Of a stretch of 64,000 nt of DNA, positions 1 through 9,591 are shown one piece after another. The stretch comes from Bacillota bacterium. Its GTDB lineage: Bacteria > Bacillota > Clostridia > Lachnospirales > Lachnospiraceae. The notes beneath the pieces were generated by a model that saw only the letters and a list, made by a program, of their open reading frames with translations, was not told where the DNA came from and ran no database searches. The stretch covers positions 124,001 through 188,000 of the forward strand of contig JAEWIZ010000002.1 of NCBI GenBank assembly GCA_023386815.1, in the 5' to 3' direction. Position 1 is the stretch's first letter. Every line of letters begins with the position of its first letter. Made by a program: the position numbers and the translations under genes.

Positions 1-1494
1 TATGTCAATGTTCCTATTACCATCTTTATCCTGATTGCCGGTGTCCTCTGCCTCCCTAATTCAAAGGCTGAGGAGGTAAAAAAAATCGATTATTTTGGTA
101 TAACCACCCTTACCGTTATGATCCTTTCACTGCTCTACGGCTTAAAGAATATCGATTTCTTTGATTTAGCAGGCACCATAGTTAATACCAATGTTTATCC
201 TTACCTCATCATATTTGTCGTATTACTCCCCTTATTTATACTAGCAGAGAAAAAGGCTGATGATCCGGTGATGAATTTAAACTATTTTAAAAATGTACGT
301 ATTGTCATCACTTTAATCCTTTCGTTTATCTCAGGCTTCATTTTAATGGGAATGATATTTGTTCCTCAATTTTCTGAAAATGCATTAAAGATTACCTCCG
401 GAAATGGTGGATATTTTGTACTAATCCTTGGTTTGTTTGCTGGTATCGGTGCACCCATCTCCGGTAAATTAATCGATAAATACGGCGTGAAGTTGGTACT
501 CGGTTTCGGCTTTTTGGTCGCTGCCATAGGTTCCCTTTATATCGAATTAATCACGGTCAATTATCCAAGTCTGTTACATGTTGTGATATCCTTAATCCTG
601 GTTGGCCTTGGAGTTGGCTTTACCATGGGTACACCATTAAACTACATGATGTTGGATAATACGAAAACAGAGGAAGCAACTTCTGCACTTGCTACCATCT
701 CTCTGATTCGATCCATTGGAACCTCCATTGCACCTGCTATCATGGTTGGATTCCTCTCCCATGCTGGTATGTCCGTACAGGATAATATTATGGCTTTATT
801 GCCAAATGAGGTAGCACTGCCGGAACTACCCTACGCTCAGGAGTTAAGTGATAAATTAGATGAACTAAAAGCAAATCCACAGATGGCAGAAAAATTAAAG
901 GGTATTGATATTCCTGATTTTGCTACCATGGAAACCATTCAATTTGATATGAATGGAACTGGCAATAATGTTGAGTTACCAAAGGAGCTGATAGAAAAAC
1001 TTCAGGCTTCCGATGTAACCACCATAACTGAAGATACAAAACTGTTATCTTCCACTATGTTTGACCTTATGACACCTGAAATTATAGCAAAAATTCAAAA
1101 TGGCCTTCAAACCGGAGTTACAGCCTTAGAGAACTCCTCGGCAGGTATGAACGATGGAATTACACAGCTTCAGGCAGCAGCTGCTGCAGCAAAGGATGCT
1201 TCTCAGCAGCAAGCCTTACAAGGTCAGCTTGCTGGTTTAACAGGGGCAAAAGCTGAAATTGATGATACTATAAGTAAGATGATAACCCTAAAGGATGCTA
1301 TACCTATTGCTTTTGACACAGCCAAGGCTTCCTATTTATCGGAGCTGGAGAATCTTCAGGGGCCGATTGAATCAGAATTCCAGGCAACCTTAAATAAAGG
1401 TTTCAAAGAGTTATATTTAACGGTGACTGTTGCTTCCCTACTGGGCTTAGGTATCTTGTTACTATATCGAAAGAAGAAGGAAACAGTTCTATAG
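1..1494 (+). CDS. DHA2-family MFS drug exporter, 3' part (5' end outside window)
   Basis: The frame is open from base 1 with no start, so the gene begins upstream; 497 residues are visible. About nine hydrophobic helices can be seen. The opening residues resemble the conserved NVPIGI region of EmrB-like (DHA2, 14-helix) proton-driven multidrug exporters. Unusually, some 210 residues of hydrophilic, partly Ala/Gln-rich sequence lie between the penultimate and the last helix (visible residues about 255-465), so the last helix follows a large soluble loop that probably faces outwards. The protein ends in a basic tail just after that helix. A perfect hairpin terminator follows the stop. The MFS/DHA2 call is confident; the substrate is unknown. 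Confidence 0.85.
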   Translation, partial: YVNVPITIFILIAGVLCLPNSKAEEVKKIDYFGITTLTVMILSLLYGLKNIDFFDLAGTIVNTNVYPYLIIFVVLLPLFILAEKKADDPVMNLNYFKNVRIVITLILSFISGFILMGMIFVPQFSENALKITSGNGGYFVLILGLFAGIGAPISGKLIDKYGVKLVLGFGFLVAAIGSLYIELITVNYPSLLHVVISLILVGLGVGFTMGTPLNYMMLDNTKTEEATSALATISLIRSIGTSIAPAIMVGFLSHAGMSVQDNIMALLPNEVALPELPYAQELSDKLDELKANPQMAEKLKGIDIPDFATMETIQFDMNGTGNNVELPKELIEKLQASDVTTITEDTKLLSSTMFDLMTPEIIAKIQNGLQTGVTALENSSAGMNDGITQLQAAAAAAKDASQQQALQGQLAGLTGAKAEIDDTISKMITLKDAIPIAFDTAKASYLSELENLQGPIESEFQATLNKGFKELYLTVTVASLLGLGILLLYRKKKETVL

Positions 1495-1523
1495 ATTGAT
1501 TTAGTAAATTGCATACGTACTTT

Positions 1524-1571
1524 GATACAAAAAACGCATCTCTTCAAATGAAGAGATGCATTTTTTGTATC
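1524..1571. terminator. Bidirectional intrinsic terminator
   Basis: Stem GCATCTCTTC/GAAGAGATGC (1536-1545 and 1550-1559) with an AAAT loop, flanked by A-rich and T-rich arms that also pair (GATACAAAAAA with TTTTTTGTATC). It lies between the convergent MFS and chemoreceptor genes and has a T-run on both strands, so it can end transcription from both sides. Confidence 0.9.
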
Positions 1572-1618
1572 ATTGTTATAATCAGAAGTAGATATCCGCC
1601 GCCATAAAAGATGATATT

Positions 1619-3355
1619 TCAATTACTTCCTCTTAACTTCATCCTTTGCAACAAGGTTCGCAATAGATCAGATTGAGCGATCAGCTGTTCACTGGCAGCA
1701 GCACTCTCTTGCGCAGTTGCTGAATTCATCTTAATAATATCAGAAATATTATTAATCCGAGCCATGACTTGCTCTACTGCAATATGCTGCTTATTCGTTT
1801 CGTCCAAGATATGATGCATTGCTTCTGCTGCCACATCTATCTGATCTTCCGTATCTTTTAAAATTTTAGCAGTGACCATAACTTCGTCGTCACCTTTTTG
1901 TACAGCTTCCAGAGTTGCCTTTATCATCCCTTCCGTCTGCTTCGAAGCGATGGAACATCTTTGCGCAAGTTTAGCCACTTCATTGGCTACAACCGTGAAG
2001 CCGTTCCCTGCAGCACCGGCTCTGGCTGCTTCGATCTGGGCATTTAGGGCAAGCAGATTGGTCTGATCCGCAATGTCGTTGATACTTTGAAGAATCAGGG
2101 ATATCTGCTCACTGGTATCGTTTATGACTCCCATGGTCACGACTAAATTGTTCATCTTTTCTATACCAATCCCGGCACTGTTTCTCGCACTTTTTGAGAG
2201 CTTATCGGCAGTTTCACATAAAGCTTCATTCGCTTGAGCATTCAAAGAAATCATCCGGATTGCTTCAGATATCTCATGAATAGCAGTGTTCTGTTCACCG
2301 CTTCCTTCAGCCAAATTCGTAGCTCCATCCGATACCTGAGTTGCTCCCGCATGCACCTCATAGGATGCCTGCTCTATCTGCCTGAATACTTCATTCAGAA
2401 AATCCAGGATACTGGCTACAGAGGTTTGAATCGGTTTAAAATCACCCAAATAATCCTGATTCAACTCTATCGTCAGATCATGATCGACGATATGTTGAAG
2501 CTTATCAGAAATGTCATAAATATAATTCTTTAACGTCTCTACCGTATCGGACAATCCTCCTGCCAGTATTCCGATCTCATTATCTTGGTCCTTCGGAATT
2601 CTTATCTGAAGATTTCCCTGTGAGATTTCGTGAGAAGCAGAAGTTAACATTACTAAGGGCTCACAGATTTCTCTTATCACTTTATTTACTCTTTTCGTTA
2701 TACTTAACAAAAAACAAGCCATGATAAGAAATGCTGCTATGGTAGAAACAATGCTGATTACAAGGAATTGCTTACTATTATCAGCACCCCGTTTGCTCAT
2801 AAATACAAACAAACCGCTGATAGAGCTTTCCAGTTCTTTGGCTAACCCTGTAGCTTCACCACTATATAATTTAGTAGCATTATATTTTCCTTGCTCTTTC
2901 TCATATTGCAGGATATCATCTTTTATTGAAAGATATTCTTTTACCAGTAGCATGATTTTATTGTAATCTTCTCTGCTTTCAGGTTTCTTCATAAAAGAGG
3001 ACAAACCTTCCGCATCATAAAGTAATTCTTCCGACAATCCTTCTATCCGACTGATACTGTCTGTTTGCGTTTTTGTTGCTGAATCATATACCAGATATCG
3101 TAATTCTTCATGCAAGGAGTTGAACTTCAACTGGAGACTTCCAACTTTTCCTTGACCTGAACCATAGATTTCAAATACCGATTTATTCACTAAAGTAATC
3201 GTCATCATCAATGCTATTAATAAGATAATCATAAGCGAAAACATACCGATTGCTTTAAAAAATGAATGTTTCAGCTGTCCACTGACGCTATTATGGTGAA
3301 ATCTATGCGGTTTATTACCTTTTAAGAAAGCCTTTTCACCCTTAATAATTTTCAT
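1619..3355 (-). CDS. Methyl-accepting chemotaxis protein
   Basis: This 578-residue protein is a transmembrane chemoreceptor that signals to the CheA/CheW array. It has an N-terminal membrane helix at about 34-56, an outside sensor region of about 140 residues that looks like a small four-helix bundle, a second helix near 195-218, a HAMP linker and a long cytoplasmic coiled coil. The signalling tip is seen as DQTNLLALNAQIEAARAG (around 425-450), close to the family consensus. No CheR-binding pentapeptide is visible at the C-terminus. It starts three bases after the HAD gene stop, so it is probably the last gene of the transporter/two-component operon. I infer that it detects the nutrient taken up by that transporter, but its ligand is not shown by the sequence. 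Confidence 0.93.
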   Translation of the reverse strand: MKIIKGEKAFLKGNKPHRFHHNSVSGQLKHSFFKAIGMFSLMIILLIALMMTITLVNKSVFEIYGSGQGKVGSLQLKFNSLHEELRYLVYDSATKTQTDSISRIEGLSEELLYDAEGLSSFMKKPESREDYNKIMLLVKEYLSIKDDILQYEKEQGKYNATKLYSGEATGLAKELESSISGLFVFMSKRGADNSKQFLVISIVSTIAAFLIMACFLLSITKRVNKVIREICEPLVMLTSASHEISQGNLQIRIPKDQDNEIGILAGGLSDTVETLKNYIYDISDKLQHIVDHDLTIELNQDYLGDFKPIQTSVASILDFLNEVFRQIEQASYEVHAGATQVSDGATNLAEGSGEQNTAIHEISEAIRMISLNAQANEALCETADKLSKSARNSAGIGIEKMNNLVVTMGVINDTSEQISLILQSINDIADQTNLLALNAQIEAARAGAAGNGFTVVANEVAKLAQRCSIASKQTEGMIKATLEAVQKGDDEVMVTAKILKDTEDQIDVAAEAMHHILDETNKQHIAVEQVMARINNISDIIKMNSATAQESAAASEQLIAQSDLLRTLLQRMKLRGSN

Positions 3356-3358
3356 ATC

Positions 3359-4174
3359 CTATACCCCAGCTTCTATAATATTGTATATAATATCCGCTAT
3401 CGCATTCTCATCGTTATTCACTGTAATCCGATCCGCAACCTCCTTCAGCGAAATGATTGCATTTTGAGTAGCAATTCCAACGTCGGCTGCTTGCAACATT
3501 TCAATATCATTATTATAATCACCTACTGCATAGATCTTATATCCAGAGCCCATAATTTCCTTGATATGTAGTAGAGCACTGCCCTTACTAATCCCATAGG
3601 GCAGAAATTCCAGATAGACTTCGGACGAAAACACCCATCTTAACTCATTCTCCAGTCCCTCACGAATCATTTGTTCATTCAGAGCCTTTAAGGCTTGTGA
3701 TTCTCCACAAAATAATATTTTTATCCAGGGAAGCTCGCTGATATCATCTATCTGACAAAACTCACAGGGCTGATGAGTTTCCACTAGATACGGATCTGCC
3801 TGTGATTCTTGAGATACGAAATAGCACAATTCGGGACAATAAATCTGAATCGTTATATCTGGAAACTCTCTTAGACATTGCTTCAAAAATGCTATTAATT
3901 TCGTTTTGGACAGCTCATACAAACGGATAAATTTCTTCTTATCAAAATCATATACCCCACATCCATTGATTAAGATGCTGGGTGCATTTACTTTAATCTC
4001 GTCCAAGAATAGAACAGAATTCAAGTGGTTTCTTCCGGTAGCAATTCCGAACAAACCGCCGTTTTTAACAAAATAATTAACTGCTTCTTGATTCTCCTTG
4101 GATACAAAACCCTGTGTATTAAGCAGTGTACCATCCATATCGCTCAGCAGTATAATATTAGTAAATTTTTTCAT
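3359..4174 (-). CDS. Cof-type HAD-superfamily phosphatase
   Basis: This 271-residue cytoplasmic HAD hydrolase of the Cof/IIB subfamily probably dephosphorylates sugar phosphates or similar small phosphoesters. Motif I is DMDGTLLNT with the Asp nucleophile and Asp acid/base near residue 13; motif II is the Thr in GIATGRN; motif IV is GDYNNDIEML near the C-terminus. The Cof-type cap lies between. The ATG at 4174 is preferred over an in-frame GTG six bases upstream because it sits downstream of the AGGTG motif. It lies between the response regulator and the chemoreceptor in one run of minus-strand genes. A phosphatase beside an Afu/Fbp-like importer could act on an imported phosphorylated compound; that is an inference. 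Confidence 0.88.
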   Translation of the reverse strand: MKKFTNIILLSDMDGTLLNTQGFVSKENQEAVNYFVKNGGLFGIATGRNHLNSVLFLDEIKVNAPSILINGCGVYDFDKKKFIRLYELSKTKLIAFLKQCLREFPDITIQIYCPELCYFVSQESQADPYLVETHQPCEFCQIDDISELPWIKILFCGESQALKALNEQMIREGLENELRWVFSSEVYLEFLPYGISKGSALLHIKEIMGSGYKIYAVGDYNNDIEMLQAADVGIATQNAIISLKEVADRITVNNDENAIADIIYNIIEAGV

Positions 4175-4214
4175 ATGCACCTATTTTCTTTCTGTCACCG
4201 CCTCAGTGATCTGA

Positions 4215-4994
4215 TTAATTACGCTTTTTAACAAATCCTGTTGGAGACATCGATGTATAACGTTTAAATACCGTACAAAAATGCTTATAGTCAGAAAATC
4301 CTGTTAAATCCGATATCTCGTAAACACGATATCTTCCAGTATTCAATAATTTGATTGCTTGTTGTACCCGATAAGCATTCAACAGATCAAGAAAGGAATG
4401 ATCCGTAACTTCTTTAAATTTGCGGCTCAGATAACTAGCACTTACACCAAGTTCTTCTGAGATAGACTCAATACCGATTTTCTCCGCATATTTTTCTTTG
4501 ATTTTATTAATCGCTTTCGCAACATAACCACTTTCCGTATGATCCAACTCTATATAATAATTCAAGTCTCTTTTAGCAGAAGGATTTTTCAAGTTTTCTA
4601 AGGCGAATTCAGCTTCCCTGTTCATATCCATCTGGTCATGAAGTCCTTGAATCACCTCAATAATCTTATTTTCATCGATCGGTTTTACTAAATAATCATA
4701 TGCCTTCAGTTCAATTGCTTTTTTTGCATACTCAAATTCAGTATAGCTGGTCAGGATTATACTTTTGAATTTCACATGCTCCAACCCCTGTTTTACCATC
4801 TCAATACCATCCATTTTCGGCATTTTAATATCAGTAATCACAACATCCGGTTTATATTCCAGAATCTTTTGCAATCCATCTTCTCCATCAACAGCTTCTG
4901 CAACTACAACACAATCCATACTCAGCCAATCAATGGTGAATACTAAACCTTTTCGTATGATATCCTCATCTTCAGCGATTAAAATCTTAAGCAT
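4215..4994 (-). CDS. YesN-like response regulator with AraC-type DNA-binding domain
   Basis: The 259-residue protein has an N-terminal receiver domain (1-118) with the acidic pair at residues 8-10 (EDE), phospho-acceptor Asp55 in VVITDIKMPKMDG and the conserved Lys in YLVKP. A linker follows, then an AraC/XylS double helix-turn-helix (about 155-255, ending FKRYTSMSPTGF). I start at the ATG at 4994, not the upstream GTG-like start, because GGAGGAAGC (4998-5006) lies just before it and the known family begins MLKxLIAEDE. The gene overlaps the histidine kinase stop by 8 bases, so the pair is translationally coupled. It probably activates the upstream ABC importer genes, as YesN-type regulators commonly do. 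Confidence 0.93.
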   Translation of the reverse strand: MLKILIAEDEDIIRKGLVFTIDWLSMDCVVVAEAVDGEDGLQKILEYKPDVVITDIKMPKMDGIEMVKQGLEHVKFKSIILTSYTEFEYAKKAIELKAYDYLVKPIDENKIIEVIQGLHDQMDMNREAEFALENLKNPSAKRDLNYYIELDHTESGYVAKAINKIKEKYAEKIGIESISEELGVSASYLSRKFKEVTDHSFLDLLNAYRVQQAIKLLNTGRYRVYEISDLTGFSDYKHFCTVFKRYTSMSPTGFVKKRN

Positions 4995-6702
4995 TGCTTC
5001 CTCCTGCTCTCTCTCCATAACGGATCGGAAGGATAACTTTTAAGGTGGTTCCCTTATCAAGCTCACTTTCGATCTGTATGCCGTATTCCTCACCGTATTT
5101 TAACTGTAACCGACGATTAACATTATATAATCCGGTATGACTGCTATGATTCGTGCTACTGCTAAGTACCTGCTGCATTTCCTCAAGTACCTCCGGTTTC
5201 ATTCCGGCTCCGTCATCTGCACAAATCATCACCAGCTTATCCTCTTCCTTATTCCCGCTGATCTCTACCACAAGTCTCTCCCGTCCTGCAAAGCCGTACT
5301 TAATCGAATTTTCAATCATCGGCTGTATCAGAAGCTTAGGAATGATGCACTCCTCAATTTCTGGTGATATATCAATTGAATATTGAAAGCGTTGGTTAAA
5401 GCGAAACTTTAAAATGCTCATATAGTTTTCTGTATAAGCAATATCCTCTTCTACAGTAACTTCCTCTTGCGTATTGCTGATACTGTAGCGAAGTAGTGTC
5501 GATAGATTCAAGACCATCTTACTTGCAATATCCGGCTCCATCTTGCACATAAACCGAATGTTTTCCAGCGTATTAAATAAGAAATGTGGATTAAACTGCG
5601 ACTCCAACTGTTTTGTCTGGGAGAAGGCCACTAATTTTCCCATTTCCTTATTTCTTTCAATCTGTTCTTTTAGGCTATCCAGCATCTGATTATACGCTTC
5701 TGCTATCGTTTGAAATTCATCATTGCTTGTAATGTGAATGTGCGTATCCAAATCTCCTTCTCTCGCCTTATCAAAGGTGTCAATAATTGAATAAAGATCC
5801 TTTGTTTTCCTTGACGCCATACCTTTAGAGCTGATGAATACAAATAAAATCATCATAGCAAAGACAAACAGTAATATAACAACGATATATTTAATGATTA
5901 CCAACTGATTACTTAACGGTAATATCGAATACACCATAATTCGATGATTCAGTAGTCCGCTGGTTGCAACAAAAAACTCTCCGGCTTCACTTTCGACACG
6001 AGTTTTTTCTTTTTCTATCGTCAAATCAAATCGATCTAAGGTATCGAAAAAATTATAATTATTCGCAAGAAATACCCAACCGTTTTCATCCGTAATAACA
6101 GTCTGTGACTCCAGCTTTGCTATGTCGATTAAGAATTGTCTGCTTTCAATTACAAAAACTGAATAACCAATGATTGCTTGATCCTTGATCATAGCCTTAC
6201 CAATCACCAGTTGCATATCCGTATCATCGGAATCCTTTAATAACTTTATCGCAATCTTCTGGGGCTTTTGCTTCATTATGCGAAAAATACCCCAGTTGCC
6301 AGCATATCTTCCGTCCAGGTATTCCGGTACTGTCTTTGTACCTGTGATAATCGGAGTACTATTTAGATCAAATACATAAATATTAGCTTTTTTATCCAAC
6401 TCATTCGAAACCTTATAGATATGTTCAAAGATCTCTACTCTTTGATTTGCTTCAAGATCACCGCTGAATATCGTTGGCTGTTCCTCTAGCATATAGATTA
6501 AATCCACGTAAGAACTTACAGTTTTCTCCACCACACTTGTAATCGCGGTGTTCTCTTTCATCGTCGTGTTTTCGGTTGAATATCTCCATATGCCTAAAAA
6601 GAACGCTAAACAGACCATGGTTAATAGGGCCACAGGGATAATTGAATAAACCAAAAGCATTCTTCGGATACCCTCTTTATAATAACTATGCTTTTTCTTC
6701 AT
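4987..6702 (-). CDS. YesM-like sensor histidine kinase
   Basis: This 571-residue membrane sensor kinase pairs with the overlapping response regulator. Helices flank an extracellular region (about 14-36 and 268-292), followed by HAMP, a His_kinase (PF06580-type) phosphorylation motif (NPHFLFNTLENI, His near 372) and a C-terminal ATPase domain with NSIKYGF (N box) and DDGAGM (G1). The helical/alpha-beta outside region resembles dCache-like sensors. The ATG at 6702 is chosen over an in-frame GTG at 6720, because GGGAGGG (6711-6717) sits between them as the ribosome binding site. It follows the permease gene by about 20 bases, which supports an operon. The ligand is unknown. Confidence 0.92.
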   Translation of the reverse strand: MKKKHSYYKEGIRRMLLVYSIIPVALLTMVCLAFFLGIWRYSTENTTMKENTAITSVVEKTVSSYVDLIYMLEEQPTIFSGDLEANQRVEIFEHIYKVSNELDKKANIYVFDLNSTPIITGTKTVPEYLDGRYAGNWGIFRIMKQKPQKIAIKLLKDSDDTDMQLVIGKAMIKDQAIIGYSVFVIESRQFLIDIAKLESQTVITDENGWVFLANNYNFFDTLDRFDLTIEKEKTRVESEAGEFFVATSGLLNHRIMVYSILPLSNQLVIIKYIVVILLFVFAMMILFVFISSKGMASRKTKDLYSIIDTFDKAREGDLDTHIHITSNDEFQTIAEAYNQMLDSLKEQIERNKEMGKLVAFSQTKQLESQFNPHFLFNTLENIRFMCKMEPDIASKMVLNLSTLLRYSISNTQEEVTVEEDIAYTENYMSILKFRFNQRFQYSIDISPEIEECIIPKLLIQPMIENSIKYGFAGRERLVVEISGNKEEDKLVMICADDGAGMKPEVLEEMQQVLSSSTNHSSHTGLYNVNRRLQLKYGEEYGIQIESELDKGTTLKVILPIRYGERAGGSNA

Positions 6703-6722
6703 ACAATTATCCCTCCCCACTT

Positions 6723-8381
6723 TTATAAGCTTATCTCCTTTTTACCAGATATCTTAAAAAATAGCAACAACGATATTACGGTAGTCAAGGTTAGAATACT
6801 GGCCAAAGCTGCTGCCGTACCGTAACTGGATCGGATAACTTCGGTATATATTGCTACCGACATGGTTCTTGTATTTCCCGTATATAAAATAACAGATGCA
6901 CTTAATTCATTGATTATCGTAATCCAGCTAAGGATTGCCCCAGAGATAACACCGGGCATCATCATGATGGCAGTTACTTTAAAGAAGGTCTTAATCGGTG
7001 AATCTCCAAGACTGATAGCCGCTTCCTCCATACTGGGACTGATCTGATATAGAATGGCTGCACTAGAACGAAGTGTATACGGCAGGCGACGAACAACGAA
7101 TGCGATTATAATTATGACTGCCGTACCACTAAGAAGCATTGGCTTTTTATTAAAGGCAAGCAATAACGTGATTCCTAACACAGATCCCGGAATGATGTAT
7201 GGGAACATGGTCATGGAATCAATGATATTGGTTAACCAGCTTCTTCTACGTGTGGTAATATAAGCAATGAACATTGCCATGAAAACAATGATAATGATTG
7301 CAACAATACCAAATTTATAGGTATTCAGGATGGATTTGCCTAAATTTGCAAAGATGGTCTGATAGCTTTCTAACGAAAAACCATCCGTAAACATCGCACC
7401 CTTGGTTGCCTTAAATGAGGTATACACAACCGTCAGCTGCGGAATGATGGATAAGAATACCACCATGCCAATCGCTACATGTAACAGTATATTTTTAAAA
7501 CCGTGCAGATGTTTTTCCTGAATCGGGCGGAGGGAACTCATGGTGAAGGACTTCTTATTTACAACATATTTCTGACCTAAGAACATAACCCCGGTTATAA
7601 TTACTAGGATTACAGCTAAAGCTGCTGCAAAGTTGGCCTTACCACCCACCTCACTGATAAATTCGTTATAGATTAATACCGGCATAACGGTATAACCCTC
7701 ACCGATCAGCATCGGTGTTCCAAAGTCTGCAAGAGCATTCATAAACACCAACAAAGATCCTGCTAAGATCGTAGGGGCAATCAAAGGTATAATAACAGTA
7801 CTTATTTTACGAAATGGACTGCAGCCAAGACTTTCCGCAGCTTCACATAATGAACTGTCAACCTTTTTTAAAGCTCCCTTGGTATAAAGATAGATATAGG
7901 GATATAATTTTAAGGTAAGCACCAATAGAATACCCCCAAAGCCGTAAACTGATGGTGTCTCAATCCCGAATACATTCATAAAGAATTTAGTAATTACTCC
8001 GCTTCGACCACCGAGAACAATCCAGGAATATGCACCGATAAACGGCGGTGATAGCATAGAGATTATAATCAGAATATCCATTAAGCCCTTTAGCTTAACC
8101 TTATAAACTGTAGTAAAGTAAGCAAGCGGAGCTCCAATAGCGACTGCTAAGGCAGTGGTACAGGTCGTGACCAAAAAGCTATGCCATAGGGTACGATAAT
8201 AATATTTCTTTTCAAAGAACTTGAAGAAATTAGCAAGGGTAAACTGCTGGGTATCAGGATCCTTAAAACCGCTGGCGAACAAGGATAACAAAGGATATAC
8301 CAGGAACAAAGCAAAAACAATTACAATAACAAGAGTTACAATCGTCCAAAAATCAAATTTAAAACGCTTTTCTTTATTCAT
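6723..8381 (-). CDS. Ferric/phosphorylated-solute type ABC importer, fused double permease
   Basis: The 552-residue inner-membrane protein holds two BPD_transp_1 halves of about six helices each. Each half has its own EAA loop contacting the ATPase: EAAESLGCSPFRKI and EAAISLGDSPIKTF. Fused halves are typical of FbpB/SfuB/AfuB-like permeases and of 2-aminoethylphosphonate importers. The ATG at 8381 lies two bases after the ATPase stop (TGA at 8384-8386) with AAGGATG upstream; a TTG six bases earlier is the alternative. The family includes ferric-ion importers, but AfuABC is a hexose-phosphate importer, so the substrate cannot be assigned from the permease. Confidence 0.92.
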   Translation of the reverse strand: MNKEKRFKFDFWTIVTLVIVIVFALFLVYPLLSLFASGFKDPDTQQFTLANFFKFFEKKYYYRTLWHSFLVTTCTTALAVAIGAPLAYFTTVYKVKLKGLMDILIIISMLSPPFIGAYSWIVLGGRSGVITKFFMNVFGIETPSVYGFGGILLVLTLKLYPYIYLYTKGALKKVDSSLCEAAESLGCSPFRKISTVIIPLIAPTILAGSLLVFMNALADFGTPMLIGEGYTVMPVLIYNEFISEVGGKANFAAALAVILVIITGVMFLGQKYVVNKKSFTMSSLRPIQEKHLHGFKNILLHVAIGMVVFLSIIPQLTVVYTSFKATKGAMFTDGFSLESYQTIFANLGKSILNTYKFGIVAIIIIVFMAMFIAYITTRRRSWLTNIIDSMTMFPYIIPGSVLGITLLLAFNKKPMLLSGTAVIIIIAFVVRRLPYTLRSSAAILYQISPSMEEAAISLGDSPIKTFFKVTAIMMMPGVISGAILSWITIINELSASVILYTGNTRTMSVAIYTEVIRSSYGTAAALASILTLTTVISLLLFFKISGKKEISL

Positions 8382-8383
8382 AA

Positions 8384-9493
8384 TCAATCACATCCTTTAA
8401 TCAAACTGTGTTTTCCACATTCCGTAAATACGTTAATCTTATATGCGTTTGGCTTTAAGGTCAACGTATCACCGACTTCATAGATCTTTGAGGACTGACC
8501 CAGATCCTGGGAATATTCCAAGGAAGGCTGGTTATCGATTACCATTCCTTTATCAAATTCCATTTCATAATTTGTATATTTACCTAAGAAGGTTCTATTC
8601 TTAATCCGTACCTTAAGACCTTCATCACAGATGATAAATTCTTCCGGCCGAACGGATATGATTACCTTTACCCCATCCTTAGCGTCTTGCTTAAGGTCTT
8701 GAACATGTACTTTATAGCCATTGCTGAATTGTACATAAGCTCCGTTATTATCTTTGTGATAGATACCATGGAACAGATTGGAGTGTCCGATAAAAGTTGA
8801 GACAAACACATTGTTCGGTCTTGTATAGATCTGTTCCGGTGTTGCAATCTGTTGAATCACTCCTTCATTCATAATTGCAATCCTGTCTGATATCGCAAGG
8901 GCTTCCTCCTGATCGTGTGTTACATAAACCGTGGTTATTCCAACTTGCTTCTGTACCTCCCTGATTGCGCTTCTCATCTCGATTCTCAGCTTAGCATCCA
9001 GGTTAGAAAGAGGTTCATCCATTAAAAGCACGCTAGGGTGAATCACAATAGCTCTTGCTAAAGCAACTCTTTGCTGCTGTCCTCCTGACAATCTTTCCGG
9101 CAGTCGATCCTGATAATCACTAATTTTTACCACTTCTAAGATATCATCTACTCTTTTCTTCATTTCGTTTTTATTAACTTTACGGATTTTCAAACCATAC
9201 TCAACATTCTGTCTTACGGTCAGATGAGGAAAGATTGCATAATTTTGAAATACCATACCAATATTTCTCTTATGAGCGGATATATTGTTTATTACCTTGT
9301 CATCAAAACCGATGGTTCCTCCCTCGATACTGTTAAAACCGGCAATCATTCGAAGTAGAGTTGTTTTCCCGCAACCGGAAGGCCCAAGTAGTGTGAAGAA
9401 TTCTCCGTTTTTAATATGTACCGACAGGTCAGGAATTATTGTTATATCACCGTATTTCTTTACTACATTTTCTATATTGATTGAATTACTCAT
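8384..9493 (-). CDS. ABC importer ATPase (FbpC/PotA-like)
   Basis: This 369-residue cytoplasmic ATPase powers the adjoining permease. It has Walker A GPSGCGKTT (37-45), the Q-loop VFQNYAIFPH, the signature LSGGQQQRVALARA, Walker B VLLMDEPLSNLD and the H-loop in VYVTHDQEEA. A C-terminal TOBE-like regulatory segment follows (about 240-369). The start is supported by AAAGGAG seven bases upstream. It is separated from the binding-protein gene by a 98-base gap that holds a perfect stem-loop, and runs almost directly into the permease gene. Confidence 0.94.
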   Translation of the reverse strand: MSNSINIENVVKKYGDITIIPDLSVHIKNGEFFTLLGPSGCGKTTLLRMIAGFNSIEGGTIGFDDKVINNISAHKRNIGMVFQNYAIFPHLTVRQNVEYGLKIRKVNKNEMKKRVDDILEVVKISDYQDRLPERLSGGQQQRVALARAIVIHPSVLLMDEPLSNLDAKLRIEMRSAIREVQKQVGITTVYVTHDQEEALAISDRIAIMNEGVIQQIATPEQIYTRPNNVFVSTFIGHSNLFHGIYHKDNNGAYVQFSNGYKVHVQDLKQDAKDGVKVIISVRPEEFIICDEGLKVRIKNRTFLGKYTNYEMEFDKGMVIDNQPSLEYSQDLGQSSKIYEVGDTLTLKPNAYKINVFTECGKHSLIKGCD

Positions 9494-9533
9494 ATTTTTT
9501 CTCCTTTAGCATTCGGGGGATTGTCTTAAAGTT

Positions 9534-9560
9534 CAAGCTCACAACCAGGTTGTGAGCTTG
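9534..9560 (-). other. Intercistronic stem-loop after binding-protein gene
   Basis: A perfect 13-bp inverted repeat (CAAGCTCACAACC / GGTTGTGAGCTTG) with a one-base centre sits between the substrate-binding-protein gene and the ATPase gene. No T-run follows on the minus strand, so it is unlikely to be a full terminator. It is placed where partial termination or 3'-end protection gives the binding protein a higher expression level than its membrane partners. Confidence 0.7.
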
Positions 9561-9591
9561 TCCCTAAATCTGTTTACATCAAACCTGCAAT

